Part shown: piece by piece, positions 24,006 to 36,214 of the stretch | How the letters are laid out: each line of letters opens with the position of its first letter | Numbering within the stretch: the stretch's first letter is position 1 | Assembly: GCA_033060915.1 (NCBI GenBank) | Contig: CM065392.1 | Location: forward strand, 20,073,501-20,137,500 | Direction: 5' to 3' | Origin: Euryodendron excelsum | Lineage: Eukaryota > Streptophyta > Magnoliopsida > Ericales > Pentaphylacaceae | Length of the DNA stretch: 64,000 nt | Notes under the pieces: model-generated | The model's database searches: none | What the model was told of the DNA's origin: nothing | What the model saw: only the letters and a program-made list of their open reading frames with translations | Program-made: the position numbers and the translations under genes

Positions 24006-25578
24006 CTTTGTACTCAATGCTTTATAGTTTAGTTTTTAATTTTTAATTTTTAATTTTTTTAATTTTTTATTTTTGACTATGAGTTGCAATGTTAGATATA
24101 AGAACGAATAATCATATGCATTGATACATTTGAGTATGATTTCTGATTTTTCTTCTAATATTCTTGCAATTGTTTGAATCTCTCTTGAATGCATGAGTTG
24201 AGAGGATTAATTTCATATGCAACTATCATAGCATTACGGTATCATCCTTAGCTATCTTTTATGATTATATCCTACATGAGTGAAGATTTACCTTGTGAGC
24301 TTTAGATCTATTAACGCTTTTTAGAGTGTTTATATTTACTCAAGGATAATTTGTTCATCTTCCATTCATTCAATAACTTCATTATGTTTGTTCTTAATTC
24401 ATATGTTGAATACTGATTCGAGTTGTTGACATTTATACTCTTTTGAATTTTACTTTCATGTACTTCTAATATGATTCTAGGTCATTTTTCTTATTTTGAG
24501 TCACAGATTTTCTTGTTGAATGCATTCCTTTAGAACCAATTTAAACCCATATTTGAGGTGATCTTTGCTAAAATACACCATTGTAAAAGTATTCTTCTAG
24601 TATAAAAACACAAGTATCTTCACTTGTGAGAATATCATTAAAAGAAGGGTGATATGTTTGCGATGTGAAAAGGAAAAAAAAAAAAAGAAACTATCAAAGA
24701 AAGCAAATGAAGAGAAGAGCAAGAAAAGAAAAAGTAAAGAGGTTAGATGTTTGAAAAAAAGAAAAAAGAAAAAAAGAAGCAGGAAAAAAAAGAAAAAAAT
24801 GAAACATCAAATGGAATTAGGAATTGGAAGTGTGTCCTTATAGATCATTACATGCCCTGATCACACATGTCTTAAACTATTTATTCTTTTCTTTCCTACC
24901 TTATACCTCTTGGCCAAAGTTACAACCGTAAAAAGTCTTAATTGATCTGAATAGTATATGTTTGTGAATTCATTTTGAGTACAAGTTATATCTTGTTAAT
25001 TACTTTGACTTGTGTTTAGCTTTGAATATTCTTTCATGAAGTTATGCCAAGTCGAATACACTTATACCTTATCGGTTCTTATTGTTGGATTGCTCTTTTG
25101 TGTTTCATTATATTTACTTTATTTTGATGAGCTTTCCATTGTGAGTACCTTGTGTGTTCATTTTATTGTGAGTGTATGCCCGAAGAGAGTTGAAATCGAG
25201 ACTTGAAGGATATAATTATTTTACTTAGTTATGGGTGAGCTCTAATGTGTTGATACGTCACACACACACATTGACTCTGACTTATGTTATTTGAGATTTA
25301 TTCTAACTTTTGTATTGAGTAATGAAGGGGAAGATGGATGATATATCTCGGATTATCTTTTGTATAGAATTATTTGTTCTAACTATCTTTCTTGTGAGTC
25401 ATATTTTGATGTTTGTGGGTAACATCACTGGAAACCCTTACGAGACATCACTCGTCCACTAGGGATAACCTAGGGGTTTAAAGGTTTGATGCATAGGCTA
25501 AATGCATTTGTGACTCTTACGAAAGTAGAGATTATGTTTTTGGTTTTAGTAGTTTGCTAGGGACTAGCAAAAATCTAG
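24006..25578 (+). other. Non-coding internal region of the nested element
   Basis: AT-rich sequence without supported genes. It includes T/A repeats at 24030-24075 and a purine-only-like tract (A/G, 24660-24800) that yields a spurious Lys-rich ORF. Confidence 0.5.
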
Positions 25579-25588
25579 TTTGGGGGTG
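25579..25588 (+). other. Polypurine tract of the nested element
   Basis: TTTGGGGGTG lies directly before the 3' LTR. This is the usual plus-strand primer form of Athila/Tat-like elements. Confidence 0.75.
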
Positions 25589-27041
25589 TGATTGTGCTTC
25601 AAAAGTGTAATTATAAGGCCTTAACAAGTACTTTGTTAGTGTTAGTTTATGATTTTATATGTCTTTTTAGTTATGTTTTAGTACTAATTAAGTTTATTAT
25701 GCTTTGTATAGGTTTTGAGCTTAAATAAAAGAATTTCGGATACATTTTGAACATAGGTTTTAAGAGAATGCTGCTAGAGTACAAGTTGCTGAAGCTATGG
25801 TACAAGCTGTTGAAGCAAGTAGAGCTGAAACTTTGGAAGGTCATATTTCTCAAACCAAGAGGGCTATCAGGGCCCATAATATGTCGATTCCATACAACTT
25901 TTTGAGATCTACAACGTTTTTGAATGCACACTGGCAGTCTGAACGCCTCAAGGGACATGTCCAGATCGGCAGTAGCCGTGTTGGTGAAACTATAAAAAAT
26001 TTATTAAGTGTTTAAACCCATTAGGACGCCATGCCGCAGGCTAGAAATCTTTTAGGGTTAGAATTGAGGTCTTTTAAAGCCCATATAAGCTCTTTGGAGT
26101 GAGGAAGAGTTAGAAAACATAATAGAGAGTTAGAAAACTTTAGAGTAAAAGTAGCTTTAGGAGTAGGAGTAGTTTTAGAGATCTTTATACCTTTCAAGAA
26201 CTCTAATATTTGGAATCATTCAATTTTCATATTCAAGATTTGATGTTTTTTCAATTGTTGCAAGCTTTCAATATAATTTTCATATACTTTTTTATGGCTT
26301 TAAATGGCTAGATCTTTTTCTTGGCATGGATTGAAAAGGTAAGTAGGTTGCGGGTAGAGATTCAAGATAGTCATATATTTTTTAAGATTTCAAGATCTTC
26401 AACCAAGATTTATTTTCTTGCTCTTGAATATCTTTGAAAATAATATTCTTGATTATATCTGAAATGTATGTATAGACTAATTTGTAAGCAGGGATACATA
26501 AACCTAGAATTTCTGATAAGGGTATTGATTATAATTGTATATATATTCTTAAAAGAGTATTTTCGAAATCTATTGTTCTTGATTAAGCTCCATACCTACA
26601 TACCTATGTGTAGACAGGGTTGTGAACTGGGATGCATAGGCATGGGACCTTGGTACGAACACTAGCAATTTATTAGATTTTAACTCTTAAAAGGGTTAAT
26701 GAATCTTGAGTTTTGTTAATCAAGACTATCTTGGGGACCTACTTGTAGGCCTATTAATTAGATTAGTCCTACCAAGACCTTTTGTTTATTGTTGTTTACT
26801 CAAGCTTTCTTAGTATAAATTTATTTTCATTGCCTAAAATAATTTCTCAAACCAAATCTTAAATCAAAATTTCCCCTTACATTTTTAGAGTTGTTTTTCT
26901 TAATAGTTCTACTTTCTCAAAGTTAGTTTTACTGTATTCCATCCATATTCTCTGTGGTTTGACCTCGAACTTACCGAGATATTATTACTGCATCGTAACC
27001 GTACACTGACGGATATAAATTACACTATTCTGAAGCGATCA
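25589..27041 (+). repeat. 3' LTR of the nested Gypsy-like element
   Basis: Matches 21160-22616 along its full length, from TGATTGTGCTTC to GCGATCA. The Copia ORF resumes behind the TSD. Confidence 0.88.
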
Positions 27042-27046
27042 GGAGG

Positions 27047-27345
27047 ATAGTGAAGAAAAAGAGGAAGATTGAGGAGAAGAAGAAGTAGAAGAAGAGGAAG
27101 AAGAAGGAGAAGAAGAATAAGGTGAGGAACAAGAGGAGCAAGAACCAGTTTCTGGAGAAAAGGAGAAGGAGGCAATTGAGACAGGCAAGATAGTTGGAGA
27201 TTTTCCAGTCCCTAGATCCCCTGCTCCAACCAGAACCTACCGCAAACATGGGCTGAGACCCAGACCTGTGAAGAGCTTTTCAAATGCTCCAGAAAACCTA
27301 GTTGAACTCATACCATCACCTTCATCCTCTCCTAGAGACACTTGA
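27047..27345 (+). pseudogene. Copia env-position ORF, 3' part
   Basis: Sequence resumes after the nested element as a very Glu-rich stretch (long GAAGAAGAA-type run, about 27050-27135), then a basic and Pro-rich tail with P-V-P-R-S-P-A-P-T-R-T-Y-R-K-H-G and a closing S-P-S-S-S-P-R-D-T before TGA at 27343-27345. At least two stops interrupt the Glu-rich part. It is the C-terminal part of the ORF starting at 19828, inferred from position inside the same Copia and from an acidic/basic tail common in such ORFs. Confidence 0.55.
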
Positions 27346-27860
27346 AGCAACTTCACACTTGCATTCTCATTTGCATTTTCATATTGCGAATGAGTTTAAA
27401 AGGATGGTATGCCATCTTGTAGACTTTTAGTATATAATATGTTGGATGATTGGATGTTTTAACACCTATTGATGCCTAATATATATTATTGTTATATGAC
27501 TAAGACTGTTTGCCATTTGTTGATTGATTGTTTGGTTAAACTACTTTGTTTGCTGACTTATTTGTAATATTAATCTTGTTTTAAGATTTTTTTTATTATT
27601 GTACCTATCTTTTAATTATATTTCTAGCTCTTTTTGATTGATTGTCAAAAAGGAGGAGAGAAGTATTATTGTTGCTTGTTTTATATGGATTCAAAAGCAC
27701 TAAGAGCTTGAACTCCTTAAGCAAGGGGAAGCAATAAATTCCTTAAGTACGAAGGAGAAAATTTAGATATGAATTTCTATACTCTTGCACTAATACACAC
27801 ATACATAAGCTTATCATTCTTGTTTTGAAAAGTTTTGTCAATCATAAAAAATGGAGAGAA
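27346..27860 (+). other. Copia 3' untranslated region and polypurine tracts
   Basis: Non-coding. It holds a purine tract AAAAAGGAGGAGAGAAG at 27648-27664, in the context GATTGTCAAAAAGG common to SIRE-type elements, and the likely plus-strand primer AAAAAATGGAGAGAA directly before the 3' LTR (27846-27860). Confidence 0.65.
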
Positions 27861-29331
27861 TGTTGACTCCGTGCCTTGATTTTAATGATAATAAAACTTT
27901 ATTTATTGTCTAATTACTCTACTTAGTGTGTAGATTATATCATGCATTAATTATACTATGACTCGAAGCTTGACACTTCGAATATATTGAAGAACTTGTG
28001 AAGCTTATCGAGAAGAATTGAAGAGTGTGTTGAAACCTTGAGAGAATGGAAGAAGTAATATTGATTGAAGAGCCCTAGATGCAATCAAATTGAAATGATT
28101 CCATTTCGAAGAGATTGAAGGTGCTAAAGATCAAGTGAAATGAATATCACAAGTCTTAGAAGATCTCTCGAAACGTTTGATAAAGTCTCAACAAACCAAG
28201 TGAAGCCATAATTGATTTAAGAAGTTCTTGAAGAACAACATGCATGGAAAGAGACATTTCAAGCCTTAGAAGTTTAATCTAGAAAATCATTGAAGTGCTT
28301 AAAAGTTTGGAAGAAGGTTGAAGTAGTCTTACAAAATGAAGCCTATGGAATTGGCAAGAGTCAACACATCCACTTCTGTAGTCGACACCTTCAACTACAG
28401 GAGTCAACACATGCATCCAGATTGCATAACTTTGAAATATCCTTAAAAGAGTCAACACATGAGCCCACAAAAATTGACACATCGAGACAATGCCTTAAAG
28501 ATATATGCTAAAACTTAAAAGGAGTCGACACTTCATTCATTAAGACACACATGGAGGCAAATTGCGAAAAACTGTGTTTAGAACAGCAAGGAGTCGACAC
28601 ATGCAGCCGAAGGGTCGACCCATGCCACTGTAACAGTTATATTTTTAAACATTCTACAGCTCTGATCTTGTATTTAATGCAACCCCAACTAGCTCCAATG
28701 GCTAAAATCAATAATAAGGTATATATACAAGACCCCTACAACATTTATACACAGAGAGGACATACATTTAAGTGTTGAATCGAAATATGAAAGTATAAAC
28801 CCTAACTACTACAATTGCTTTGCTAAGATATTGGGGCATTTACTGATCTTACACTTGTTCTATCTACTCTTTGAGGGAGATATTTCGTGTAAAACACATT
28901 TACTCAATTTGGGTAGGTTTGTAAACATGTGAGTTTGAGTGTTCTTGTTAAACACACTAATAAGTTTGTGTGAAGCTTGAACAAAATCACTTGAGGAGTT
29001 TGAGAGCTTGAGAAGAGCTCTTATAAGAAGTGAGCTAGTTAATTGGTCAACTAGCACCTTCTTTGTAATGCTTTATTGCATAGTGGAAGAGCTTTAAAGG
29101 GGTCTGAAGGGTGATGACGTAGGTCACGAGTTGTGGCTAAATTATTGTGTTCATTTTGTGCTTTGTTTTTCATTTCTTGTTTGAGATTGCCTGACCACAT
29201 TGCACACACACTTTGATTATACTATTAAATTGTTTAATCAAATTGCTTAATGAGTTTTTAGTTAAAATTATTTGTGATTATTTTTGAAACCCAACTCACC
29301 CCCCCTCTTGGGTTGCACTCTTGGGCCAACA
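27861..29331 (+). repeat. 3' LTR of the Copia element
   Basis: 1471 bases, TGTTGACTCC to CAACA, followed by the TSD GTTTG. It is shorter than the 5' LTR because it has fewer GTCGAC-type units and only a short C run near 29299-29305. Confidence 0.9.
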
Positions 29332-29336
29332 GTTTG

Positions 29337-30600
29337 ACGGTGCATTTCAGTTAGGGAAATGAAGGAAAAGTCATTTTTGGAGGAGTGTTTATGACACGTT
29401 CCTTGAATCTCTGATTGATTAAAATGCATTTCAAGTAAACGAACTTGCCCAGAAATGACAAGGACCCTCTTCAGAGTGTCCCGGTAGGTGCTGGTTTAGT
29501 TTCCGGAGCTGCTCGGGCTAACATGGGTAAAACAGCTATTTTGACCATATCGGGCTAGAATGAGACCGGAAGGAATTTTATTTGGACACTTGGGTGTGCC
29601 AAACTATCTGGAGGTAGTACGGGGTGGTCTAACTACATCAGGGAACTTGTACTTCTTGAGGAGTGTGCCAATATGCCTAAGAGTAAATGGTCATTGACTA
29701 GGGTTCTCTGGAATGGGACTGGAGTTGGTCTGAATGGCATATTGAACATACCAGAATGTCTAGTGACTGTGTCATGAAGGATTGGTACTTTCTCAAAATA
29801 CGTGCCAGGATAACGAGGAACAAAATGGTCATTTTGACCATCGCTTACCAAAATGAGATTGGGATTGGTTTGAATAGCATATTGAACATGCCGGACTATC
29901 TAGAGATAGTGTTGATGGTGGCCTTATTGCCTTGAGGAATTGGTACTTTCTCAAAAAAAGTGTCGGGCTGCTTAGGGGTAAAATGGTTATTTTTTACTAT
30001 GTTGGGCTAGCAAGCACCAGTGGTGATGGTTTATGATTGCTTTTGTCACTCTAACGGTTGCGATGAGTTAGTTTCCAAAGGTGTCACGTCCTTTAGTAAA
30101 CATGTCACGGTTAGGAGGCATAGTCGGTCTTTTGACACGAGGTTACTTGATGTGTGCCCGTATTGACCTGTTTGTGAATGCTTCCACTCCAGAGATTTGA
30201 TCGTTTGTGAGTACTTCCGCCACTCCAGCGGTTTTGGCATTGGTTTCGGTGATCGCCCTATCTCGGGAAGCCGCCTGATGCCTAGGGGCATCATGGAAAT
30301 TCTATGTCAAAGGTCTAGTAGGCGCTGTAAATGAATCGTTAAGATTTGTGTATGTTCCCGTCACTTTGACGGTGTTAGCGATTGCTTTCGGAGACCGCTC
30401 AGTCTTAAAAAGCTGTCTGGAATGTCTTGAGATATTTTGGTTATTTTGGCTTTGGTTGGGCCTGGAAGCGTCTATTTGAACTTTGACAGTTTGATTTGAG
30501 CTTTTAAAAAGTCGGTTGGGGTTTAATAGTGTTATGATGTTTTATTGGAGAACTGATTTGGATAAAAAATTATAGAGCGGGCAAAAATAAGATGCTTACA
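29337..30600 (-). mobile_element. Tat/Ogre-like Gypsy LTR, 5' portion (outer layer)
   Basis: On the minus strand it starts at 30600 with TGTAAGCATC, nearly the start of the solo LTR (TGTAAGCACC). It shares further landmarks, such as paired (A/T)CTCTGACGGT/ACTTTGACGGT strings (30050 and 30365 region) and TACTTTCTCAA (29790, 29951; the solo LTR has the reverse complement near 16475). It continues into 6370-8968 once the Copia and its TSD are removed. The short ORFs here (29633-29851, 30046-30294) are LTR sequence. Confidence 0.75.
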
Positions 30601-32420
30601 TTGAAAAATATTGAAGATTTCTCCATCCCATTCAAAAGTAAGATGTGAAACCCTAGAGTCAATATCTTAAAGACAAAAGTCAAAAAATGACTATTTTATT
30701 TGAAATATTCCAGAGATTGTACTATAATTTGTGTACACCAGTGTAGTAAGAGTTTCTTTTATTTAGAAATTTTAATGTTTTAGTTTTTGCATGAATTAAC
30801 AAAAATTTCTGAGACTGCCAGATACAATCTCTAGCAAGTTGCACTCTCAATGAGAGACCCGTAAAGTTCAAGCTGTGATTTAATCGTATTTTTTGTAGAA
30901 GGATCCACGATTGAATCTTTTTTTTTTTTTTTTGGGTTGAAATGATTGACTCTGATTTTGTTTCATGTAAACTTAACATGATGGAATCCCCTATCTAAAA
31001 AATGCATTCTTGAATTTCGTTTTCAAACCCTCTTTTTATTTATTTTTTTTTCTTCTTAATACAATAGCAATTCTCCCAAGTGGATTTTAATTGTATAATT
31101 GTATGGTCATTAATTGCGTCCCAAGGATAAGGGCCCACATTAATTTTCTGATCCCATATGATTGTCGCACTCGATTTACACTGATTCTAAGGCCTCCACC
31201 TCCTCGTCTATCTCACACAGAATCACTCCCATTGTAGATTATTTACAGAAAGATGGCCAATATGCCAGTCCTGTGATCCCCCCTTTCTAATAGCTTCTTT
31301 CATTAAATAAAGCATATTTTTTGGGTAAGTTGTAATGTGGGACAAATTTCCAATTCATCGTGTGACAGATGTATTAACGCAAGAATAATAAGGGGAGCTG
31401 TTTTAAATTGCTTCTTTTGCATCATAAAACAGTTCAGTAATCAAGTAGTATTAAATAATCGGTGATAATTCTTATTAAATGATGACATGTGGTGTGTGAA
31501 TATATCAGGAACCTAAATTTGTAGAGTAATAGAAAGACTTTTAAAAAAACGTCCTATAAGATTTTACTATGTGGTATTTTTTTTTTAAAATCTCTCAACT
31601 ATTTCACAAACTCAGGTTATTGATATATTCTCATATCACGTGTCACAATTTAATAGGAATTACTTCTAAGTATTTAGTATTACATGATCACTAGACTTTA
31701 TTCCTTTAGCATCAAAGTGATATTTCGGTGTATTTCTGGGTAAGTTGTAACAAATTTGGGTAAGTTGTAACAAGTTTCGAGGGAGTGTCAAACCTAAACA
31801 TGATGTCATTATATTTTGCAAATTACACTTCACACCCAATATGAAAAACAAAAATGAGAAATTATATGGTAGCAAATGTGAAACATGATCTAAAAATATA
31901 AAAAAAAATATTAAAAAATAACACTATTTCATAATTAATCAAAGGACCAATAGTACATAATATCTATAAAAATTTCTCAGAACAATTACATATTACCGTT
32001 GAAAAATAAGATTTGGGAGTATGAAAAATAAAAAATTATGAAAAGTGAATTTTAAGGAACTTTCACAATATCTTTTTTATGAATTTCTAACAAATTTCTT
32101 TAAGTTAGTTAGAGTTTTTAAAAAGTGAGTTTTTGAAAACGTTTTTTTAATTTTTTTAAAAATTTTATAAGAGTTTCTTTCCTATTCTAAATGTGAATTT
32201 TTCTTCTTCGGATAACTTCCACAAACTTGACTAACTGATTTTGCCATTAACGATACTAGTCAATTTTGATGATCTCATTTATAATGTTTTTAATTGACAA
32301 CTTTATCCAAGAAAAAAAAATACTCATAACACGTCACTCAAATAAAATTATTATTTATTGACAATTGAATCAAATAGTTTTTAATTGTGTCCAACTGAAG
32401 ACCCACATTTTGTCTTTTAG
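30601..32420 (+). repeat. Paralogous intergenic block B
   Basis: Similar in order to blocks A and C: GAATTAACAAAAATTTC (about 30795), GGATCCACGATTGAATC (30901), AAGTGGATTTTAATTGTA (about 31078), GGGCCCACAT (about 31131), GATTTACACTGATTCTAAG (about 31171) and GGTAAGTTGTAATGTGGGAC (about 31323). No supported gene. The right part carries repeated TGGGTAAGTTGTAACAA strings (31738 and 31757). Confidence 0.65.
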
Positions 32421-32697
32421 TAACGTTATCAATATATATATATATATAATTTATATATAAAATAAAGTAATTAAATTGAAATATAATAAAATAAATTTTA
32501 ATTAAAAAATATTATTATTACGTCATTTTGATGCAGTGTGAACTTTGTATATAAGTTTTGTAAACATAAAATTTTCCTTTTTATTTATGTAATAATCATG
32601 ACAGTCCAAAGATTATCTGATTTACTTATCCCAGCAACGATTCAATCATCATTAAATAATAATTTTACTTGATTCAGACACTTCCTGCATCACAAAA

Positions 32698-33749
32698 TGT
32701 CATGGGTTGTCACCCATGACACGTCTAGGGTTGTGAGAGACCTTGGTGTGGGGCATGTTTGAGCATGGTTGGTTGGTGGTATGGTAATCTCGTAATTTTT
32801 ATTTTTCATACTTATTGAATTTATGAATTATGACTTCTCGAGGGGATAGAATGTTTTTTTCTATTAGTTTGGAGATGACTTAGAATGCTATTATAAGGGG
32901 GAGTCCTGGTGTTGACTCTATCACCCCCTGATGTTACCGAAAGGGACATCATTCAAGTGAGTCCTCCAAGGGAGTGGGCAAAACTTGGGAGTCGGTTGTG
33001 GCACGTGGCTACAGTCCTTATGCTAGTCAAGGGGCTATATAGGCGGTATTGTGTCCGGTGGGGCAGATGTTGAGCATTGGTATCGAGGATGAGGTTGTAA
33101 CATTCTCACCCACTATGTCGTATTCGTATCGTGGCGGGGCTTATGCTTGTGGCGGGGCTTGTGCTCATGACGGATTAAGCCTCGGTGTGCACACTTGCAT
33201 GCCGTGTGTCTCGTGTGCACTTGCACGTTGAGTTTAAGCTTGTGCACACGGCCGTTTGGCTTGGCTAGCATTGGTGTCGCGAGACATTATGTTGTGGGCT
33301 TAATTGTGGCTATTCGGTGATACATATCCTTGCGGGCAACAACCCTGACGTCGAACGCTATGAGCTTCATGGATAGAGGCGTCGTGCCTAACGGGTAATG
33401 CTCGGCTCACGCGCATGTCTGGTTGCACGTAGTTATCTTGCTTGTGTTTCGGGAGGAACTAGCCCTAAACACATTGCTTGTCATGTGTGCAAGCATTTGA
33501 GAATGGCGTTGCTATCGTTTATAGCTTGGATAAGCCGTATGAATTGAGTATCGGAGGACGGAGCTTAACATAATGTGTGGGACATTACGAATGGATCTTG
33601 AATAAGCGCATATTCTTATGCCTTGATGTTTGAGTTTGACGAGACTATTGCTTGGTGCATAGTTGTCTCACGGGTCATTTTCGCTATGTATGATTATGAT
33701 GGGTCACATTACTATCACCGTGTGGTACCCAACTTGCCAACCCGTGACA
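32698..33749. mobile_element. Solo LTR, GC-richer family
   Basis: The 1052-bp segment starts TGTCATGGGTTGTCA and ends CAACCCGTGACA, so the ends are inverted repeats with the TG...CA form. Flanks CAAAA (32693-32697) and CATAA (33750-33754) match in four of five bases, the likely TSD. It is much richer in G, C and CpG than the DNA around it. A TATA-like GGGCTATATAGGC lies at 33028-33040, suggesting the plus orientation. The ORF 33049-33231 is inside this LTR and not a gene. I cannot assign Gypsy or Copia. Confidence 0.7.
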
Positions 33750-33754
33750 CATAA

Positions 33755-34370
33755 TTATGACCCACATATTACTCTTATGATTCCCACCTTACCTGGCTGA
33801 AATAGGGTTACAAGGATTTCTCCGTAGTGGTTTGGCAAAACCACACAGCAGCACATGCTATTCTCCATATTTTAGTAATAGTTAAAAGAGTCCTCTTACT
33901 ATCCAAGCACATTTTAAATTTGTTTGATTTGATTATAAAAATATTATAAATTATTTTTAATATTAAAAATATAAATTTTAACATTTTGCTCAACTTGACA
34001 AAACAAATTTAAAGTGATAGTATCTTCTTTTTTTTTTGGCTAATCGATAGAAGATAATTACATCAAGAGAAATATATTACACTGAACACTTGTTTATATG
34101 AGAAAGTCTAACACACAAATTAAATGACTATGTCAAATTAATTTGTTTGTCTTGTTAAATTGGTAGTAAAAGAGAGTAGTAAATTAGGATTTTAACAAAT
34201 GTATGTGATATAATTTGATTGACTTATAATATTTCAGTCCAAATGATGTGACATCATTGTTGTATTAAATATTTTGGTCCAATTTTTGCTAGAGCAGTGA
34301 ACATGTGACCAATGGTGCAATATGACATTTCAATTGTTGCCCTAGCTAATTACATATATTACTTTTTAAT
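33755..34370. other. AT-rich intergenic region
   Basis: No coding region, repeat end or RNA gene is recognisable here. Confidence 0.5.
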
Positions 34371-35026
34371 TGAGCAACCAATTTTTTTTTTTTTTTGAAA
34401 ATCTATATTATGTATTATAATATTGGTTGTTTGATCTTTGAATTCAAAGGCCCTAACCCCGATTTTTTTTATACTTTTTTATTTTCAAAATACTGAAATA
34501 TATATGTTATCTAATCATTGGTTCTTCTACTTTAAATGTAATTTTTAGCTGTTTGATTAACTTCAGAATACTTTTCAATCATGTAATTTATATGAAAAGC
34601 AAATCTTATTTTAACTTTCTAAAAATTTAAAAACGCATTAATTTTTATTGATTCGATCAATATTTGATCAATGTGGCAATATATTTTGCAAAAATCTATA
34701 TGAATAAGCTTGTAATTTTAAGAACCTTGATATTTTCAAAAGTTTGATCCAATTCATGCTTTATTAAAAAAAAGTGTTATTTTTAAGTAACAATTTGTTA
34801 AAGTTTCCATTTTTTTAATTTTAGATCATAACTTTTGTTTAACAACTCCTTAGTGTAGTTAGATTAATCTTCAAACTATGTTTAATATTTTTAATGAAGT
34901 AACATGGTTGATCTTTGTCATAAGTTGATAATGTTTTTCTTATAAATAATTTTTTTAATTTCTAATGTCTATAATTTTAATCTTTTCATATAAATCTTTC
35001 TTACAATTTTTATGTTGACCCCAATT

Positions 35027-35063
<37 letters not shown>

Positions 35064-35640
35064 AACACAAGTTACTCTTTTTTTTTATAATCTTTAATGT
35101 CTTAGGATTTAGTTAAAATCTATTCATTTTTACTGGGTCAAAATGAATCAATTTATTATTAGATTTTTAGACCCAATATTTTTAAATTCAGCCTAGTCAA
35201 ATATTTCTTTTGATATCTCTTGGAAAAAGTTAAGATTATCACTTCAGTTTTTATCCATCACTAATATTTGTTTTTTGCATTACTTAATATAAACTAGCAA
35301 GTATTTTCAAATTTGAAAGGAAAAGACTTGCTCTTAAGACTGTGGTATAACATTATGCTCTTAATTATATATATTTTTAATTTGATATGGTTAGAGGTAA
35401 ATATATTCATGTAAAAATACATATTCAAAATATTAAATTTAGTATTCGAGTAACACATTCGATCTTATTTTATCATTGATCACATTTATGAATTATATAA
35501 AAAATACATAATGTCAATATATTTTAAATAAAACGATACATTCTTAAATTATTTATTTTCTTATTTTGTGTATAACACTAGTTCACTGTTAGTATCTCTT
35601 TATTTTTTCTCTTTTTTTAGCCCAACAAAAAGTAAACATA
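34370..35640 (+). repeat. Duplicated RLP upstream region, copy 1
   Basis: Non-coding sequence collinear with 46610-47750 over about 1.2 kb, with many small indels. Shared strings include TTATCTAATCATTGGTTCTTCTAC (copy 2 has TTATCTAATTATTGG...), AACTTTTGTTT, ATATCTCTTGGAA, AAACTAGCAAGTATTTT and TATTCAAAATATTAAATTTA. Each copy lies upstream of one of the two RLP genes, so the duplication covered gene plus far upstream DNA. It includes a (TA)n(TG)n microsatellite at 35027-35063 that the other copy lacks. Confidence 0.8.
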
Positions 35641-36176
35641 TTTAGTTTCTTGGGCAAATTACAATGGACTTTACAAAGTTTTATTGAAATGTGAGACAAT
35701 ATTCTAAAAAAATACATTGAATTTCCTTCTAAATTTCGTTAACATATTCTTCCCGTTAAGTTGACCTAACAGGAATTTGATGATGTCATCTAAATTTTTT
35801 TAAATACCTGTTTTACCCCTTTCCAAGTAACAATTAGTCAAATGTAAAAAAAAAACAAAATTTATAGAACCTTTCATTCAACGCCACCACTTCTCAACCC
35901 ACTACACCTCGGGTTCGGTTTAAAATTTATAATTTTAATTAATATTAAATAAAAATTAATAAAATGAGATTCTAAATTTAAATGAGATGTTAGATATGAT
36001 TCATAAATGATTTTACTAACACGTGTATTCTGAAAAATTCATACAGGCCCCACGATCTTCGTTCCAACAGACGGCACAAATCACTTCAGCCAAAAAGTAC
36101 CACAAACAATTACCATAGCTCAATCGAACGCTTGGCCGCCACCACCCCTTCACCATCTCAGGCTATGGCCAGAGCC

Positions 36177-36214
<38 letters not shown>

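Larger units (their letters stand above)
21160..27041 (+). mobile_element. Non-autonomous Gypsy-like LTR retrotransposon (LARD-like)
   Basis: Two LTRs of 1457 bases (21160-22616) and 1453 bases (25589-27041) share the ends TGATTGTGC...GATCA. A PBS follows the 5' LTR and a polypurine tract precedes the 3' LTR. The 5-bp flanks AGAGG (21155-21159) and GGAGG (27042-27046) match in four of five bases and are the likely TSD. The internal region is only about 3.0 kb and lacks protease, integrase, RT and RNase H, so the element had to be mobilised by a relative. It is inserted in the env-position ORF of the Copia. Confidence 0.88.
8974..29331 (+). mobile_element. Copia LTR retrotransposon, Maximus/SIRE-like, with nested insertions
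   Basis: Complete but degenerate element of 20.4 kb. It has LTRs starting TGTTGACTCC (8974 and 27861), a PBS at 10667-10678, Copia-order coding remains (gag, protease, integrase, RT, RNase H), a further ORF after pol, a polypurine tract, and a 3' LTR ending CAACA at 29331. The 5-bp target-site duplication GTTTG is exact (8969-8973 and 29332-29336). Two later elements lie inside it (15649-19622 and 21160-27041); without them its length is about 10.5 kb, which fits a SIRE-type element. By hand count, about 35 mismatches separate the first 410 aligned bases of the two LTRs (roughly 8-9%). Confidence 0.9.

Noticed and set aside
24649..24843. Lys-rich ORF resembling a nuclear localisation sequence
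   Set aside because: It is a translation of an A/G-only low-complexity tract inside a non-autonomous retroelement.
33049..33231. Cys-rich small peptide ORF
   Set aside because: It lies wholly within a solo LTR, starts just behind its TATA box, and has no signal peptide; the Cys content comes from GTG/TGC-rich sequence.
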